Source: Rhodovulum steppense (lineage in GTDB: Bacteria > Pseudomonadota > Alphaproteobacteria > Rhodobacterales > Rhodobacteraceae). From it: DNA of 34,741 bases. Shown here in pieces: positions 19,435 through 28,031 of this stretch. The DNA lies in the NCBI RefSeq assembly GCF_004339675.1, contig NZ_SLVM01000034.1, positions 1 to 34,741 of the forward strand. Reading direction: 5' to 3'. Made by a program: the position numbers and the translations under genes. Below the pieces are notes generated by a model. The model saw only the letters and a list, made by a program, of their open reading frames with translations, had not been told where the DNA came from and did not search any database. Within the stretch, counting starts at the first letter, position 1. Each line of letters starts with the position of its first letter.

Positions 19435-20891
19435 GCCGCTTTCCCCTTCTTCGCCGCGGGAGGTTCCATCCCGAGATGGGTAAAGATGTCCCGCCCCTGC
19501 TTGCCAAAGCCCGCGAACGCGCCTGCCAGGTGTTTCCGCGCCTCGACGATCCGCGCGATCCGGTCGGTTTCGCGCTGGTCGAGGCCCGGCACGGCCAGCG
19601 CATCGAACTGCCGCAGCGCCTGTTTGCGCAGATCGGCAAGCCACGCGCCCCGCGGGTCATCCCCTGCCTTCAGCGCCTGAACCCGTTTGAGGAAGCGATC
19701 CTCGGTCCCGGCAAAGAACGCCTCGCGCTCGGCCTCGCGGGCCTCGCCAGCCGCCAGAACGGGCTCCAGCGCCCCGCGCAGGACGACGCCGGCCGCCTCG
19801 GCCGCAAGGATCATCCCCACCAGCCGGTCCTCGGCCTCGACGGGCAGGTTCAGCAGGGGTTGAACGGACAGGGTGAAATCACGCGGCTTCATGTTGTCCA
19901 TGGCCCAGCCCGCGACGATGATCGAGGCCTCGCCGCCCCGCTGCCCCCAGTCGCGCAGGGACAGCGACCGTTCCGAGGTTTCGCTGCCCACCTCCTGCGC
20001 CACGACGCCGAGCCAGTTGCGATAGCCGAATCGGCCTGCACGCGGGTGTTTCGGCAGCCATTCCTCGCCCGGCTTCAGGCGGTAATGGGGGCTGAGCGGG
20101 TGTTTCCACAGCGCATAGTTCGTGCCCCAGGGTTTCTGGATCACACCGGTGATCCCCTCGTCGTCCCCGATCAGGCGCAGCCGCCGCGGCATGCCGAAGA
20201 ACGCCTCGGCCCCGAAGACCTGCCCCTCGGGCGGCAGGGTCTGCTGGCCCTTGTCAGAGATGTTCGTCGGCCGCATCCAGGGGAGGTCGCCCAATTTGCC
20301 GGGCGCGCCGCAGGGGACGTTGGCCCAGACCAGCGACCACAGCCCTTCGCCCGGATCGACAAGCGTGACCAGCGGCCCGCCACCCCGCATCGAGGTGCGG
20401 TTTCCGGCGCCTCCCGCCGGGGCATGGGCTTGAAAGGCGTAGAGCGTCATGGCCGCCAGCGGCAGGTCAATCCGCGGGTAGCGACCGCGGTGGACCATGA
20501 GGTCGGCATTGTTCTTCGCCGCGTTCGCCCCGGAACTGTCGATGAACAGCATGTCCACCGGGTTCGCGGCGCCCGCCAGAGGCTCTAGTTCCTGAAGGAA
20601 CCGCGGCCCCTCGCTCAGCAGGTTGAACGCGGGCGCGAAAGGGGCCAACCGGTCCTTCAGGCGCTGCGGGTCGGGCGCTGTCCGGCGCTGCCATTCGCCG
20701 TTGTTCGCTGGCGGGTCGGCCAGAAATACCAGCCCGATCAGGAGTTCATGACAGGCGATGTTTAGATCGGCACGCGGCCAGTCGGGGCGCAGGATGTCCG
20801 GTTCCGTCATCTGCCAAGGCGCGATCGTTCGCCGCGCGCCATCGGCGCAGAGAACCGGAATCCACGGGTTTTCGATCAAATTGAGGGGCAT
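19431..20891 (-). CDS. cse1: Cse1 (CasA/Cas8e) Cascade large subunit
   Basis: A 486-residue PAM-reading large subunit that recruits Cas3. It starts MPLNLIENPWIPVLCADG, the family's conserved opening. ACHELLIGLVFLADPP, then IDLPLAAMTLYAFQAHAPAG and NRTSMRGGGPLVTL, follow in the expected order, with a helical bundle at the C-terminus. The ATG at 20891 has CGGAG 7 nt upstream; a TTG six codons earlier is not needed. It is the first gene of the cse1-cas2 operon and sits 420 bp downstream of cas3. Confidence 0.95.
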
Positions 20892-20994
20892 GAAAAACTC
20901 CGATCGCAAGAAACACGAGAGGGCAGCCCGTTCGCTGGAGGGGATAGTAACAACGCAGTGCGTCAGAAACTGTCATGCTCCCATTCGACAAGTC

Positions 20995-21027
20995 AAAAAC
21001 AGGCAAGAGCGGTGGCGCCCTTGCCTG
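20995..21027 (-). terminator. intrinsic terminator upstream of cse1
   Basis: On the minus strand, CAGGCAAG and CTTGCCTG form a perfect 8-bp stem (inner GGC/GCC-type pairs possible) followed directly by TTTTTGAC. It lies about 105 nt before the cse1 start and would end transcripts coming from the promoter at 21178-21206, or from cas3, before the Cascade genes. Confidence 0.8.
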
Positions 21028-21171
21028 CGCTCTCGGAGCATGGTAAGAAAAGCTGTCCAAGAGCAGGATCTCAGGGTATTTTTTGCACTGTGCCAACCTC
21101 TCTGTTTCTGGCCGCGGTAACGGCTAGGATGGGCGTTAGAGATAGCCCCAGGTCGGATTCCGGCTTGGGGC
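20995..21171 (-). ncRNA. candidate small RNA or attenuated leader between cas3 and cse1
   Basis: A good sigma70-type promoter (TTGACC-N17-TTTAAT) should start a transcript near 21171, and the intrinsic terminator ends it near 20995, giving about 175 nt. The 5' end would fold AGCCCCA with TGGGGCT (21172-21144). No start codon with a ribosome-binding site and convincing frame occurs inside, so an untranslated RNA is likelier than a peptide. It may be a free RNA or an attenuator for cse1-cas2. No known RNA family is recognised. Confidence 0.5.
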
Positions 21172-21178
21172 TTTTCTA
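21144..21178 (+). terminator. intrinsic terminator on the plus strand within the cas3-cse1 gap
   Basis: AGCCCCA (21144-21150) and TGGGGCT (21166-21172), with an inner CGGATTCCG pairing, followed by TTTTCTATT. It faces opposite to the cas genes, so either an antisense transcript from the cse1 leader ends here or it serves only as the 5' hairpin of the minus-strand RNA. Confidence 0.6.
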
Positions 21179-21206
21179 TTAAAGCACTGCGCGAACCGCA
21201 GGTCAA
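21178..21206 (-). promoter_or_regulatory. sigma70-type promoter in the cas3-cse1 gap
   Basis: TTGACC (21206-21201) and TTTAAT (21183-21178) are separated by exactly 17 nt on the minus strand. One copy of a 21-bp direct repeat ends 5 nt upstream of the -35 box. It probably drives the Cascade/adaptation operon or the small RNA before it. Confidence 0.7.
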
Positions 21207-21211
21207 TAATT

Positions 21212-21297
21212 ATCTTCATCTTCACCTGAACACTTATTAGGTGTTCTGTTAACATCCCCACTAGGGTGGGGAACCGATCTTCGTCTTCGCCCGAACA
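21212..21297. repeat. pair of 21-bp direct repeats flanking the degenerate CRISPR repeat
   Basis: The sites at 21212-21232 and 21277-21297 are 18/21 identical, all three differences being transitions. On the plus strand both read ATCTTC(A/G)TCTTC(A/G)CC, then (T/C)GAACA. Their starts are 65 bp apart, about six helical turns. Between them lies the solitary repeat and a GAACAC-N7-GTGTTC palindrome (21229-21247). They look like operator sites for a regulator of the cas promoter. Confidence 0.55.
21249..21276 (-). repeat. solitary degenerate CRISPR repeat between cas3 and cse1
   Basis: On the minus strand CGGTTCCCCACCC then TAGTGGGGATG aligns with the array repeat at 19 of 28 positions with no gaps. 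The outer CCCC/GGGG stem and the GTTCCCC and GGGGATG flanks are kept. The inner stem pair G-C has become A-T, so pairing (CCCCAC/GTGGGG) is conserved by a double change. The 3' handle has diverged (TTAA instead of ACCC). Cas6e may still bind it. Confidence 0.65.
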
Positions 21298-21311
21298 TGG
21301 GTCATCCCTGG

Positions 21312-23810
21312 TTACGCCAAGGATTGAAAGATCAAACCGTATTCCTCTTCATACCGCAACCCCGCACAGATCGTTCCGTCCTCGGCGACCGGGCACAGAT
21401 GGTACTCGGCGCGCTTCCACTCGGGCCAATCGCGGGTGACGGCCACGATCTCGGGCGCCGACTGGTCTGGCAGCGGAAGCGCATCCAGCCGGCTGAGGCG
21501 GGCGGAGACCTCGGACAGGGGCCACGCCTCAGGCCCCGCCTCGTCCGCCCAGGCCCGCAATCCGCTCGTCTCCCGCCGGGCCAGCACCAGCACCCGCTGC
21601 GCCTCGCCCAGCCGCGTTGGATAGCGGGCGTCGTCATTGGCCTGACCGCCTGCACGATAGCCCGCGGCCAGATCGACGATGTTCTGCGCCGCATGTCCGC
21701 GCGCCGCGGCGCCCTTACCTTCGGCCGTGACCTCAGCCTCGAGTAGCGCCTCGGGAACCGGCCCCGCTTCCTCACCATGTACAGCCTCGATCAAGGCGCG
21801 CAGCCCCGAGGGTGCCTCGATCCGGCCAGCCCGGAACAGCACGTCCGCCGTGCGCCACTGATCGGCCACCGGATAGACCCACGCGCCACGGTCAATCGTA
21901 CCGTGTAGCCAGTGGGCATCGGCAACCTGCGCCGGATCGGGCGACAGCACATGCAGGACCGGCGCGGGAACCGGGCGCGATGCGGCGGGGCGCCGGTCCA
22001 TGTGCCGCCACAACCGCCCGGCGCGCTGGATCAGGGCGGCCATCGGCGCGAGGTCGGACACCATCACGTCGAAATCGAGATCCAGAGAGGATTCCAGGAC
22101 CTGGGTTCCGACCAAAACGAAGCCCTCGCGCCCTTGGCCCTCCTTGCCGGCGCGTGCCAGAACCTCGGCCTCGATCCGCTTGCGGTCGCTCAGCGCGAAG
22201 CGGGCATGCAGCAGATGCGCCGCGATCCCCTTTTCGCGAAGCATCACGACCGCGGCGATGGCATCGTCCACGGCGTTGCGCACCCAGACACAGGCGGCGC
22301 CCTTACCGGCCCATTCGGACAGAACCTCGACCGCTTCGTCCGGACGCGACAACTGCTCGATCCGCACCGCGCCCTTCCCGGGGCCGGTGTCCCGCCGAAG
22401 ACCGGTCATTGTCGTGCCGCCCGCGACTGTCAGCGCCGGATAGGCCGGGCTGTCAGACGCACCGCCATAGATGGACAGCAGCCGCGCCCGTTGCGCCATC
22501 GGCAAGGTTGCCGTCAGCAGGATCGCCGAGCCGCCAGCCGCACGATGCATGCGAAGCAGCGCCTCGAGTTCGGCACCGATATAAGGCTCGCCCAGTTCGT
22601 GGACCTCGTCCACAATCAGGATCTTCGAAGACAGCCCAAAATGGCGCAAAGCCTGGAACTTCACCGGCAACACCGACAACAGTGCCTGGTCGATCGTGCC
22701 GACCCCGACATCGGCCAGCAAGGCGCGGCGGCGGCTCTCGGCCAGCCAGTCCGAACAGGTCGCCTCATCCTCGCCGCGCGGCCCGCCTTTCAAGATATCG
22801 CGGAAATCCACCGAAAGACCTGCCCGGCCATGCGCCAGCGTCAGGGTCGTCTGCCGATCGAACAGCCGCCCGACGGTTTCGGCCGCACGCCGAAACATCG
22901 CATCGGCCGTCGCCATCGTCGGCAGTGCGAAAAACAGCCCCCGACCCTTGCCCGCCAGCAGCATCCGCTGCGCCAGGATCAGCGCCGCCTCGGTCTTGCC
23001 CGCGCCGGTCTCGTCTTCAATGACGGCCAGCGTCGGGCCGTCGGTCAAGGGAACCTCTGCACAAGAGGCCTGCATGGGTCGGAGCTTGAAATCGAACAGC
23101 CGGATGTCGCGCGCACGGCCGGACGCAAGACCCGCCCCGGCCACGGCTGTGCGCGCCGCTTCGCGCGCCTTGGCCCGGTAATCCGGCAGGGCGGGGCACG
23201 AGGTCGGCGGCCTGAGCAAGTCCGTATTCGACCCGATCCAGTCCGCAACCGTGCAAAAGCCCGGGAGCCACCAGGAAAGGGCGATCGTTCGATCATCGGA
23301 CAACCCGTCAAGAGACGCTTCCGGAAACAGGGCACAAAACGCCATCACCGCCGCGCGGGCGTCGTCCAGGCCCGAGCCGACAGCCTCCAGCGCGAGGCGG
23401 TAATCGCGCGGCCGTCGCCCGGACCATTCAAGCCCGCCCATGTTGCGCTTTGACGGGCGCCCGTGGTGCCCCGCAACGGCTGCATACAGCGTCTGCCGGT
23501 GCCAGGGGTCGCCCCTGAGATGCGCTGCCAAAGCGGGATCCAGTTCGAGCAGGAGTGCCTCGGTCAATTCCCAGTGGCGGAAGGATTGCGGGATATCCTC
23601 GCGCAGCATCCTCCGGAAGCTGTCACTGATCTTGACCAGATCGTGCAGGGCAACGAGAAGGACCAGAGCCTCCCGTAACGGTCGGTCAAATCCGAAGGGC
23701 CCGATCAGGCATTCGGCGACGGCCGAAACGTCCAGCATGTGATGGACTGCCAGATGTTCCACTTGCTCAGGACCGGCGGCGCTCTTTCCCGGCCAATCTG
23801 CGAGTCCCAT
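21312..23810 (-). CDS. cas3: Cas3 HD nuclease-helicase
   Basis: An 832-residue single-chain Cas3. The HD nuclease has H24, H56-D57 (ALHDLVK), H115-H116 (AGHHGRP) and D190 (ADWIGS). The SF2 helicase has Walker A GAGKT (269-273), DEVH (401-404), TAT in motif III and QRAGR (595-599), followed by the C-terminal domain. It degrades target DNA recruited by Cascade. I start it at ATG 23810 (MGLADWPGKS), which has GGAG about 7 nt upstream; further upstream the frame enters an insertion-sequence end. All catalytic residues are present, so this is an interference-competent system. Confidence 0.95.
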   Translation of the reverse strand: MGLADWPGKSAAGPEQVEHLAVHHMLDVSAVAECLIGPFGFDRPLREALVLLVALHDLVKISDSFRRMLREDIPQSFRHWELTEALLLELDPALAAHLRGDPWHRQTLYAAVAGHHGRPSKRNMGGLEWSGRRPRDYRLALEAVGSGLDDARAAVMAFCALFPEASLDGLSDDRTIALSWWLPGFCTVADWIGSNTDLLRPPTSCPALPDYRAKAREAARTAVAGAGLASGRARDIRLFDFKLRPMQASCAEVPLTDGPTLAVIEDETGAGKTEAALILAQRMLLAGKGRGLFFALPTMATADAMFRRAAETVGRLFDRQTTLTLAHGRAGLSVDFRDILKGGPRGEDEATCSDWLAESRRRALLADVGVGTIDQALLSVLPVKFQALRHFGLSSKILIVDEVHELGEPYIGAELEALLRMHRAAGGSAILLTATLPMAQRARLLSIYGGASDSPAYPALTVAGGTTMTGLRRDTGPGKGAVRIEQLSRPDEAVEVLSEWAGKGAACVWVRNAVDDAIAAVVMLREKGIAAHLLHARFALSDRKRIEAEVLARAGKEGQGREGFVLVGTQVLESSLDLDFDVMVSDLAPMAALIQRAGRLWRHMDRRPAASRPVPAPVLHVLSPDPAQVADAHWLHGTIDRGAWVYPVADQWRTADVLFRAGRIEAPSGLRALIEAVHGEEAGPVPEALLEAEVTAEGKGAAARGHAAQNIVDLAAGYRAGGQANDDARYPTRLGEAQRVLVLARRETSGLRAWADEAGPEAWPLSEVSARLSRLDALPLPDQSAPEIVAVTRDWPEWKRAEYHLCPVAEDGTICAGLRYEEEYGLIFQSLA

Positions 23811-23971
23811 CGTGCTCTCCTCGTGCGACACACCATACACTTTGAATACAAGCGCAGTGGCGGCTCTGGCGAAAGCACCGTCAGGAAGGGCGCTTCGTGC
23901 TTGAGCGACATGGAACGTGCAGCCTCTGGCTTGAATGAGCGCCCTAAAGGCAAGCAGGAGGAGAGGCGGCG

Positions 23972-24145
23972 GTGAACTGGCCCCCTTTTTGACCGGACAC
24001 TTGGGCATGACCATGGAGGCTTAGGCATATGCCTGAGCACGTGCTTATGTCTGAGATAGAGATCATCACCGATGGTGGCCGTCGACGCCGCTGGAGTGCC
24101 GCCGAGAAGCTGCGGATCGTCGAGGAGACGCTTGACGAGCGGGCC
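23972..24145 (+). mobile_element. IS66-family left end with truncated tnpA
   Basis: GTGAACTGGCCCCC opens an element end at 23972. A frame from 24029 reads MPEHVLMSEIEIITDGGRRR then RWSAAEKLRIVEETLDE, the start of IS66 TnpA. It breaks off at about 24145, where DUF6880-gene sequence begins. It is thus a one-ended fragment that cut off the 3' part of the neighbouring gene and forms the right border of the cas locus. Confidence 0.75.
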
Positions 24146-24873
24146 ATGTAGGCATCGACATCGCCCTGCAGGTCGGCCACGTCCTGCAGGATCATCGCCG
24201 CGGTTCGATTGCGCCCCTCCAGCGCCAGGCTGCTACGGCGCGCCTCATCCGCAACGAAGTCGTAGCGGGCCAGGTCGGCACCGGTCAGCGGCGCGACCTC
24301 GGCGGCCCTGGCCAGCGTCTTCAACCGCTCCAGGCCAGAGGACCCGAGCGCCTCGGCAAGCGCCGGGATCGCGCCGTCGAATTCGCCGTACCCGTTGTCC
24401 TGCATCGCCTCGAAGACCCGGTCGGCCAGCGCCTCCGGGTCGAGATCAAGGCGCGGGGCCAGATCGCCGATTGCCGCCATGGCATCATCCATGACGCCGC
24501 CGATCACGCCGTTGCTGTCATCGGTGCGCTCGTGGATATTCGGGGCAAGCTGGAGAAAGGTCCAGAGCAGGTCGAACGCCTCGCCCGGGGCATCGGGGGC
24601 GATCCGTGTGGTGATCAGATCGACGAGATCGGACAATTCCCGGGCAAAGGCCTTCTGTTTTTGCCACGAGATGAACCCGCTTGCCCGCCGGAGCTGGGCA
24701 AACCGCTTGCGGATGTCCCGGGCGATATCCATGGGCCCGGCGCGCGCGCTCAGTTCCAGCCTCAGGCGCTGCTGAAGGGCGCGGTTGCCCCGCGTCACCT
24801 CCAGCAACAGATCGGCCAGCGCCTCGGCGCCAAGGGCCGCAAGGTTCTCCTTGTTGAGCGTCTTCCTTGCCAC
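24146..24873 (-). pseudogene. DUF6880-like protein, 3' end lost to IS66 fragment
   Basis: About 240 residues remain. ARKTLNKENLAALGAEALAD and then LLLEVTRGNRALQQRLRLEL open the protein, followed by IARDIRKRFAQLRRASGFIS. This fits the helical DUF6880 family of unknown function. I prefer a GTG start at 24873 (GGAG just upstream); an ATG at 24924 would add 17 residues. The frame fuses into IS66 sequence at about 24145, so the C-terminus is lost. A diverged second copy of its 5' end lies at 30183-30330. Confidence 0.65.
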
Positions 24874-24924
24874 CGTCTCCGCCCCGTATCCGTGGACGGT
24901 GATGCCGCAGGCGGAGGTGGTCAT

Positions 24925-25574
24925 GCAAGTCCGGCGGACGGCATGAGGGCGGTCGCGGCAAGGTCCGGATGGATGACCCGTGGATTCATGAAGAGAAAGC
25001 TTTTCCGGCTGAATTCAATCGTTCCATATCCTCCGTATGACGGACCGGCATGAGAATGCCGTCGAGGACTGTACGATGAGCGAAGAGAAAGGAGGCAGCA
25101 CGACTGGACGCTCGTGACCATTGTCGCGCATCACCAAGAACGCAGCGCGCTGCGGGGACCTGATCATTCCCCGAAGGTGGTGGAACCCGCTCGAGCAGCG
25201 GCGACAACGTGCATCCCGGACGAATTCCCATGGCGTCTGTCAAGGAAGGCTGTCCTTGGCGGTCTTCGACGTCCCGGCCACCGACGGGAGACGACCACGA
25301 GCGCGGTGGCGCTCGTTCCATTTTCAAAGGAAACTCCGCCACCCTGACATCGACAACCGGAAAGCCCAACATGACAGGATTGCACGGGACGGCGCCCGCC
25401 TTGGGCGGCGATCCGGGATCGTCGCGCATCCAGTGCCACGAGAGGAGGTGCCGGGATTTTTCCTGGCCAACCCCGACGAGCGCCTTGGGGCAGGGTGCTA
25501 CGCCGGAAGCCCAAGCAGGTGGACGGAGTGCTCCGTCCGCATAGACCGCGCCAGCTTGCCGAAGCGCCGCGGGT
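24925..25574. other. no gene assigned
   Basis: Frames are open on both strands, but none has a ribosome-binding site together with a recognisable protein. About 20 nt next to 24925 (CATGCAAGTCCGGCGGACGG) recurs almost unchanged beside the second DUF6880 fragment at 30330. The region may contain decayed coding sequence. Confidence 0.4.
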
Positions 25575-25946
25575 CTACGCTTCAGGCGGCGTGGGACGCG
25601 TTACCAGATAGGTACCGACCGTGGTCAGGACCACCGCCTGGAGCGCCAGAACCCAGCCTGCCATGCCCAGCAGCACGCTGAGCAGGAAGGCCGCGCCCAT
25701 AGAGGCAATTGCCAGTCGTTTTGACCGTGTCGAGATCGCGCGATGCTCGCGCCAGCTGGTGATGGGGCCGCCCAGATGGCGGTGATTGACGAGCCAGTCA
25801 TGGAGCGCCGGTGACGACCTGGCAAAGCAGAAGGCGGCGATCAGAAGAAAGCCGGTGGTTGGCAGGAGCGGGAGGAACATGCCCAGAATGCCCAGGCCAA
25901 GCGACAGAAGCCCGACAATCCCCCAGGTAACGCGGAGGACGATCAT
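25575..25946 (-). CDS. DUF454 (YbaN-like) inner-membrane protein
   Basis: A 123-residue protein with the DUF454 hallmarks: a first hydrophobic pair (WGIVGLLSLGLGILGMFLPL), then LPTTGFLLIAAFCFARSSPA, the soluble loop LHDWLVNHRHLGGPITSWRE, and two more transmembrane segments. The role of the family is unknown. The ATG at 25946 has GGAGG 6 nt upstream; a start 9 codons earlier is less likely. It is monocistronic as far as can be seen. Confidence 0.88.
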   Translation of the reverse strand: MIVLRVTWGIVGLLSLGLGILGMFLPLLPTTGFLLIAAFCFARSSPALHDWLVNHRHLGGPITSWREHRAISTRSKRLAIASMGAAFLLSVLLGMAGWVLALQAVVLTTVGTYLVTRPTPPEA

Positions 25947-26466
25947 CGGTGGCCTCCAACGCGCGGGCACCATGGCCTGTTGCGCGCATTGGGCTGTGCC
26001 ATGACAAGGTCGAGCAGCGTTGCGGCAGGCATGTCGAACCTCGGATGCGAGGTGGCGAATCCTGAATTAGATAGGCATCTTTCGGGGTGCGCCAAGGCTG
26101 CCGCGTAACGAGCGTTGCCGGGCCGCCGTTTTCGGCGGTGCGTCCGTGGCGTGTCGGCCTCGTACGGCGCGTCAGGCCGCTAGCCGTGCGCGGCGGGGCT
26201 TACGGTGTCGGCCGCTGGTTTCAGGCAGCGGGCGTCCGCGGCGTCGAGGTCCTTGTCCGTGCCGCCCGTCGCTAGCCGTTCTTTCGACTCACGTTGGTTT
26301 TATCACGCTGGGTCAGACCGGGATCTCCCGTGACCGATCAATTCATTACATCGCCGCATGCAAAGTATGCACCTGAATCCACATAATTTTTCGGCGGTGG
26401 CGTGATCCGGGCGGCCTTTGGTCCCGTACCCCTGTCAAAACCACGCTAGACACAAGGGAACTGGAA
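25947..26466. other. no gene assigned
   Basis: A long intergenic stretch between the divergent DUF454 gene and the small 48-aa gene. It contains a GCCGCC..GGCGG hairpin near 26120-26135 and an AT-richer segment at 26340-26395 that could hold the promoter of the downstream gene. No convincing coding frame. Confidence 0.4.
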
Positions 26467-26613
26467 ATGGACATCATCGGCCCTCTCATGCTCGGCACGC
26501 TCGGCTTCGTCGTCGCCTTTGCCTACATCAACATGCGCCAGACCGAGGAAAAGCTTGCCGAAACCCGCCGCCGCAAGGCGCAAGCCCCGGCCAACGCCGT
26601 CCCCGCCGAGTAA
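26467..26613 (+). CDS. small single-helix membrane protein
   Basis: A 48-residue protein beginning MDIIGPLMLGTLGFVVAFAY, a single transmembrane helix, followed by a charged tail (RQTEEKLAETRRRKAQ). AAGGGA precedes the ATG. G/C-rich codon use and a strong terminator downstream support it. No family is recognised. It is probably an inner-membrane peptide with its tail in the cytoplasm. Confidence 0.6.
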   Translation: MDIIGPLMLGTLGFVVAFAYINMRQTEEKLAETRRRKAQAPANAVPAE

Positions 26614-26644
26614 CGCGCCGCTGAATTCCTGTCTCCCCAGGATC

Positions 26645-26679
26645 GGGGCTGGGCGGTTTTAGCCCGGCCCCTTCGTTTT
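26645..26679 (+). terminator. strong intrinsic terminator
   Basis: GGGGCTGGGC and GCCCGGCCCC pair over 10 bp (one mismatch) around a GGTTTTA loop, followed by TTCGTTTT. It separates the 48-aa membrane peptide gene from the SOUL gene. Confidence 0.8.
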
Positions 26680-26762
26680 CGGTCCCACCGTGCAACCATC
26701 CACCGGAGTGGCCCGAGATAACCGGGGGGCTTGTCCGAGGCCGAAAGCAAGGAGTGGAAACC

Positions 26763-27389
26763 GTGGGCAAACTTGTGTGGGGCCTTGCCGGTGTCGTCGT
26801 CGTCACCGCGGTTGCCGGCACACTTTGGCTGACCCGGTCGGTCGAAACGCCCGATTACACCCTCGACCTGTCCGATGGCGCATTCGAACTGCGCCGATAC
26901 CCCGCCCTTGTTGTCGCCAGCGTGACGCGGCCGGGTGCGCGTGATACCGCCGTGCGCGCCGCGTTCGGGCCCCTGGCGAACTACATCTTCGCCAAAGAGC
27001 GTGGCGGCGAGAAGATCGCGATGACGGCCCCGGTGACCCAGGTCGCCCCGGACGGCAAGATCGCGATGACCGCGCCGGTCACCCAGGAGCCATCCACGGA
27101 TGGATGGACGGTGTCGTTCATCATGCCGTCGGGCCTGTCCCTCGATGATCTTCCGGCGCCAGCCGGCGACGTCCGGCTGGCCGAGATCCCGCCACGCCGC
27201 ATGGCGGCGTTGCGGTTTTCCGGGCAATGGAGCGATGCGAATTTCGAGGCCGCCACCAATCGTGTGATGGCGTGGATCGAAGATCGCGGCCTGACGGCGG
27301 TCGGCCCCGTGGAATACGCCTATTACAACGATCCTTTCACACCGCCCTTCCTGCGCCGCAACGAGGTGATGGTCGAGGTCGAGGGTTAG
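26763..27389 (+). CDS. SOUL family heme-binding protein, membrane-anchored
   Basis: A 208-residue protein. Residues 5-22 are a hydrophobic signal or anchor helix; the rest is the SOUL/HBP beta-barrel (FELRRYPALVVASV, two KIAMTAPVTQ motifs, GWTVSFIMPSGLSLDDLPAP and the C-terminal YYNDPFTPPFLRRNEVMVEV). The family binds tetrapyrroles; the export signal suggests a periplasmic domain. I use GTG 26763, which has AAGGAG at 8 nt, instead of a GTG three codons earlier that overlaps that site. It is a monocistronic unit ending in TAG. Confidence 0.9.
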   Translation: MGKLVWGLAGVVVVTAVAGTLWLTRSVETPDYTLDLSDGAFELRRYPALVVASVTRPGARDTAVRAAFGPLANYIFAKERGGEKIAMTAPVTQVAPDGKIAMTAPVTQEPSTDGWTVSFIMPSGLSLDDLPAPAGDVRLAEIPPRRMAALRFSGQWSDANFEAATNRVMAWIEDRGLTAVGPVEYAYYNDPFTPPFLRRNEVMVEVEG

Positions 27390-27661
27390 GGGGGCGGTTG
27401 ACGCAGCCCTTGCGCCGCGCGGGTCGTCTTTCCCCGGTCGCCCCCTATCTCGCGGCGCATGATGATACCCTCCACCCCCCCCCTTCCGAGACTGGCCAGA
27501 CAGATGGCTGGATGCCCTTGTCGGTCAATAGCCCCTTGCGTTTCGCGTGCGGCTCGGGGCCGACCTCGACGCGAGGCGCGCGGCGCCCGGGATGGACCGC
27601 GTGGCGTTCGCTGCGCGACTCGCGCCTGAGACAGGACTGCCCCTTGCCAGGCTGATCTCAT

Positions 27662-27741
27662 TGTCCCGCGGGATACCGGAAATTCCTGCCGGGAATCGAC
27701 TATGCCGGCTTCGTGGGATGGTCCCACGGAAGAGCCTAAAG
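27662..27741 (+). repeat. 80-nt conserved leader element, copy 1
   Basis: This 80-nt block precedes the 36-aa gene at 27751 and matches 27923-28002 at 76 of 80 positions. It contains CCGGAAATTCCTGCCGG and a strong hairpin, CTTC-GTGGGA-TGG-TCCCAC-G-GAAG, just before the ribosome-binding site. It may be a promoter/operator block or a structured 5' untranslated RNA. Confidence 0.75.
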
Positions 27742-27750
27742 GAGTTCACG

Positions 27751-27861
27751 ATGGCAAAGGGAAAAGGACCGGGCAACGCCGGTGGCTGGCCCGCGACGAC
27801 GGGTAACAGGTCGGACAAGGGGCCGTCGAACAACCCTCCGGGCACCGGGAAGAAGAAGTGA
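27751..27861 (+). CDS. small Gly/Asn-rich hypothetical protein
   Basis: A 36-residue, basic and glycine-rich peptide: MAKGKGPGNAGGWPATTGNR, then a PSNNPPGTGKKK tail. It has an excellent AAGGAG site 6 nt before the ATG. It is probably disordered. The conserved leader just upstream and the similar arrangement of the next gene suggest shared control. No function is known. Confidence 0.65.
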   Translation: MAKGKGPGNAGGWPATTGNRSDKGPSNNPPGTGKKK

Positions 27862-27922
27862 CCGGGGCAAGGGCGGGGCGTTCAGGCGCGCTGCGGGCGC
27901 GCCTTCCGGCGCCGGACGAGAA

Positions 27923-28002
27923 TGTCCCGCGGAACACCGGAAATTCCTGCCGGGAATCGACTATCCCGGCTTCGTGGGATGGTCCCACGGAAGAGCCGAA
28001 AG
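27923..28002 (+). repeat. 80-nt conserved leader element, copy 2
   Basis: The second copy, 261 nt downstream of the first. The four differences leave the hairpin arms GTGGGA/TCCCAC and CTTC/GAAG untouched. The 48-aa gene at 28032 begins 29 nt further on. Confidence 0.75.
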
Positions 28003-28031
28003 AGCGGCGATATTGAAAGAAGGAGAGCCCC

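Noticed and set aside
21812-23453. Plus-strand open frames opposite cas3
   Set aside because: Low-complexity Arg/Pro/Gly-rich shadows of the cas3 coding strand.
27027-27101. Tandem KIAMTAPVTQ duplication in the SOUL protein
   Set aside because: Bacterial SOUL proteins commonly carry this motif twice, and the two DNA copies use different codons, so it is not a recent duplication.
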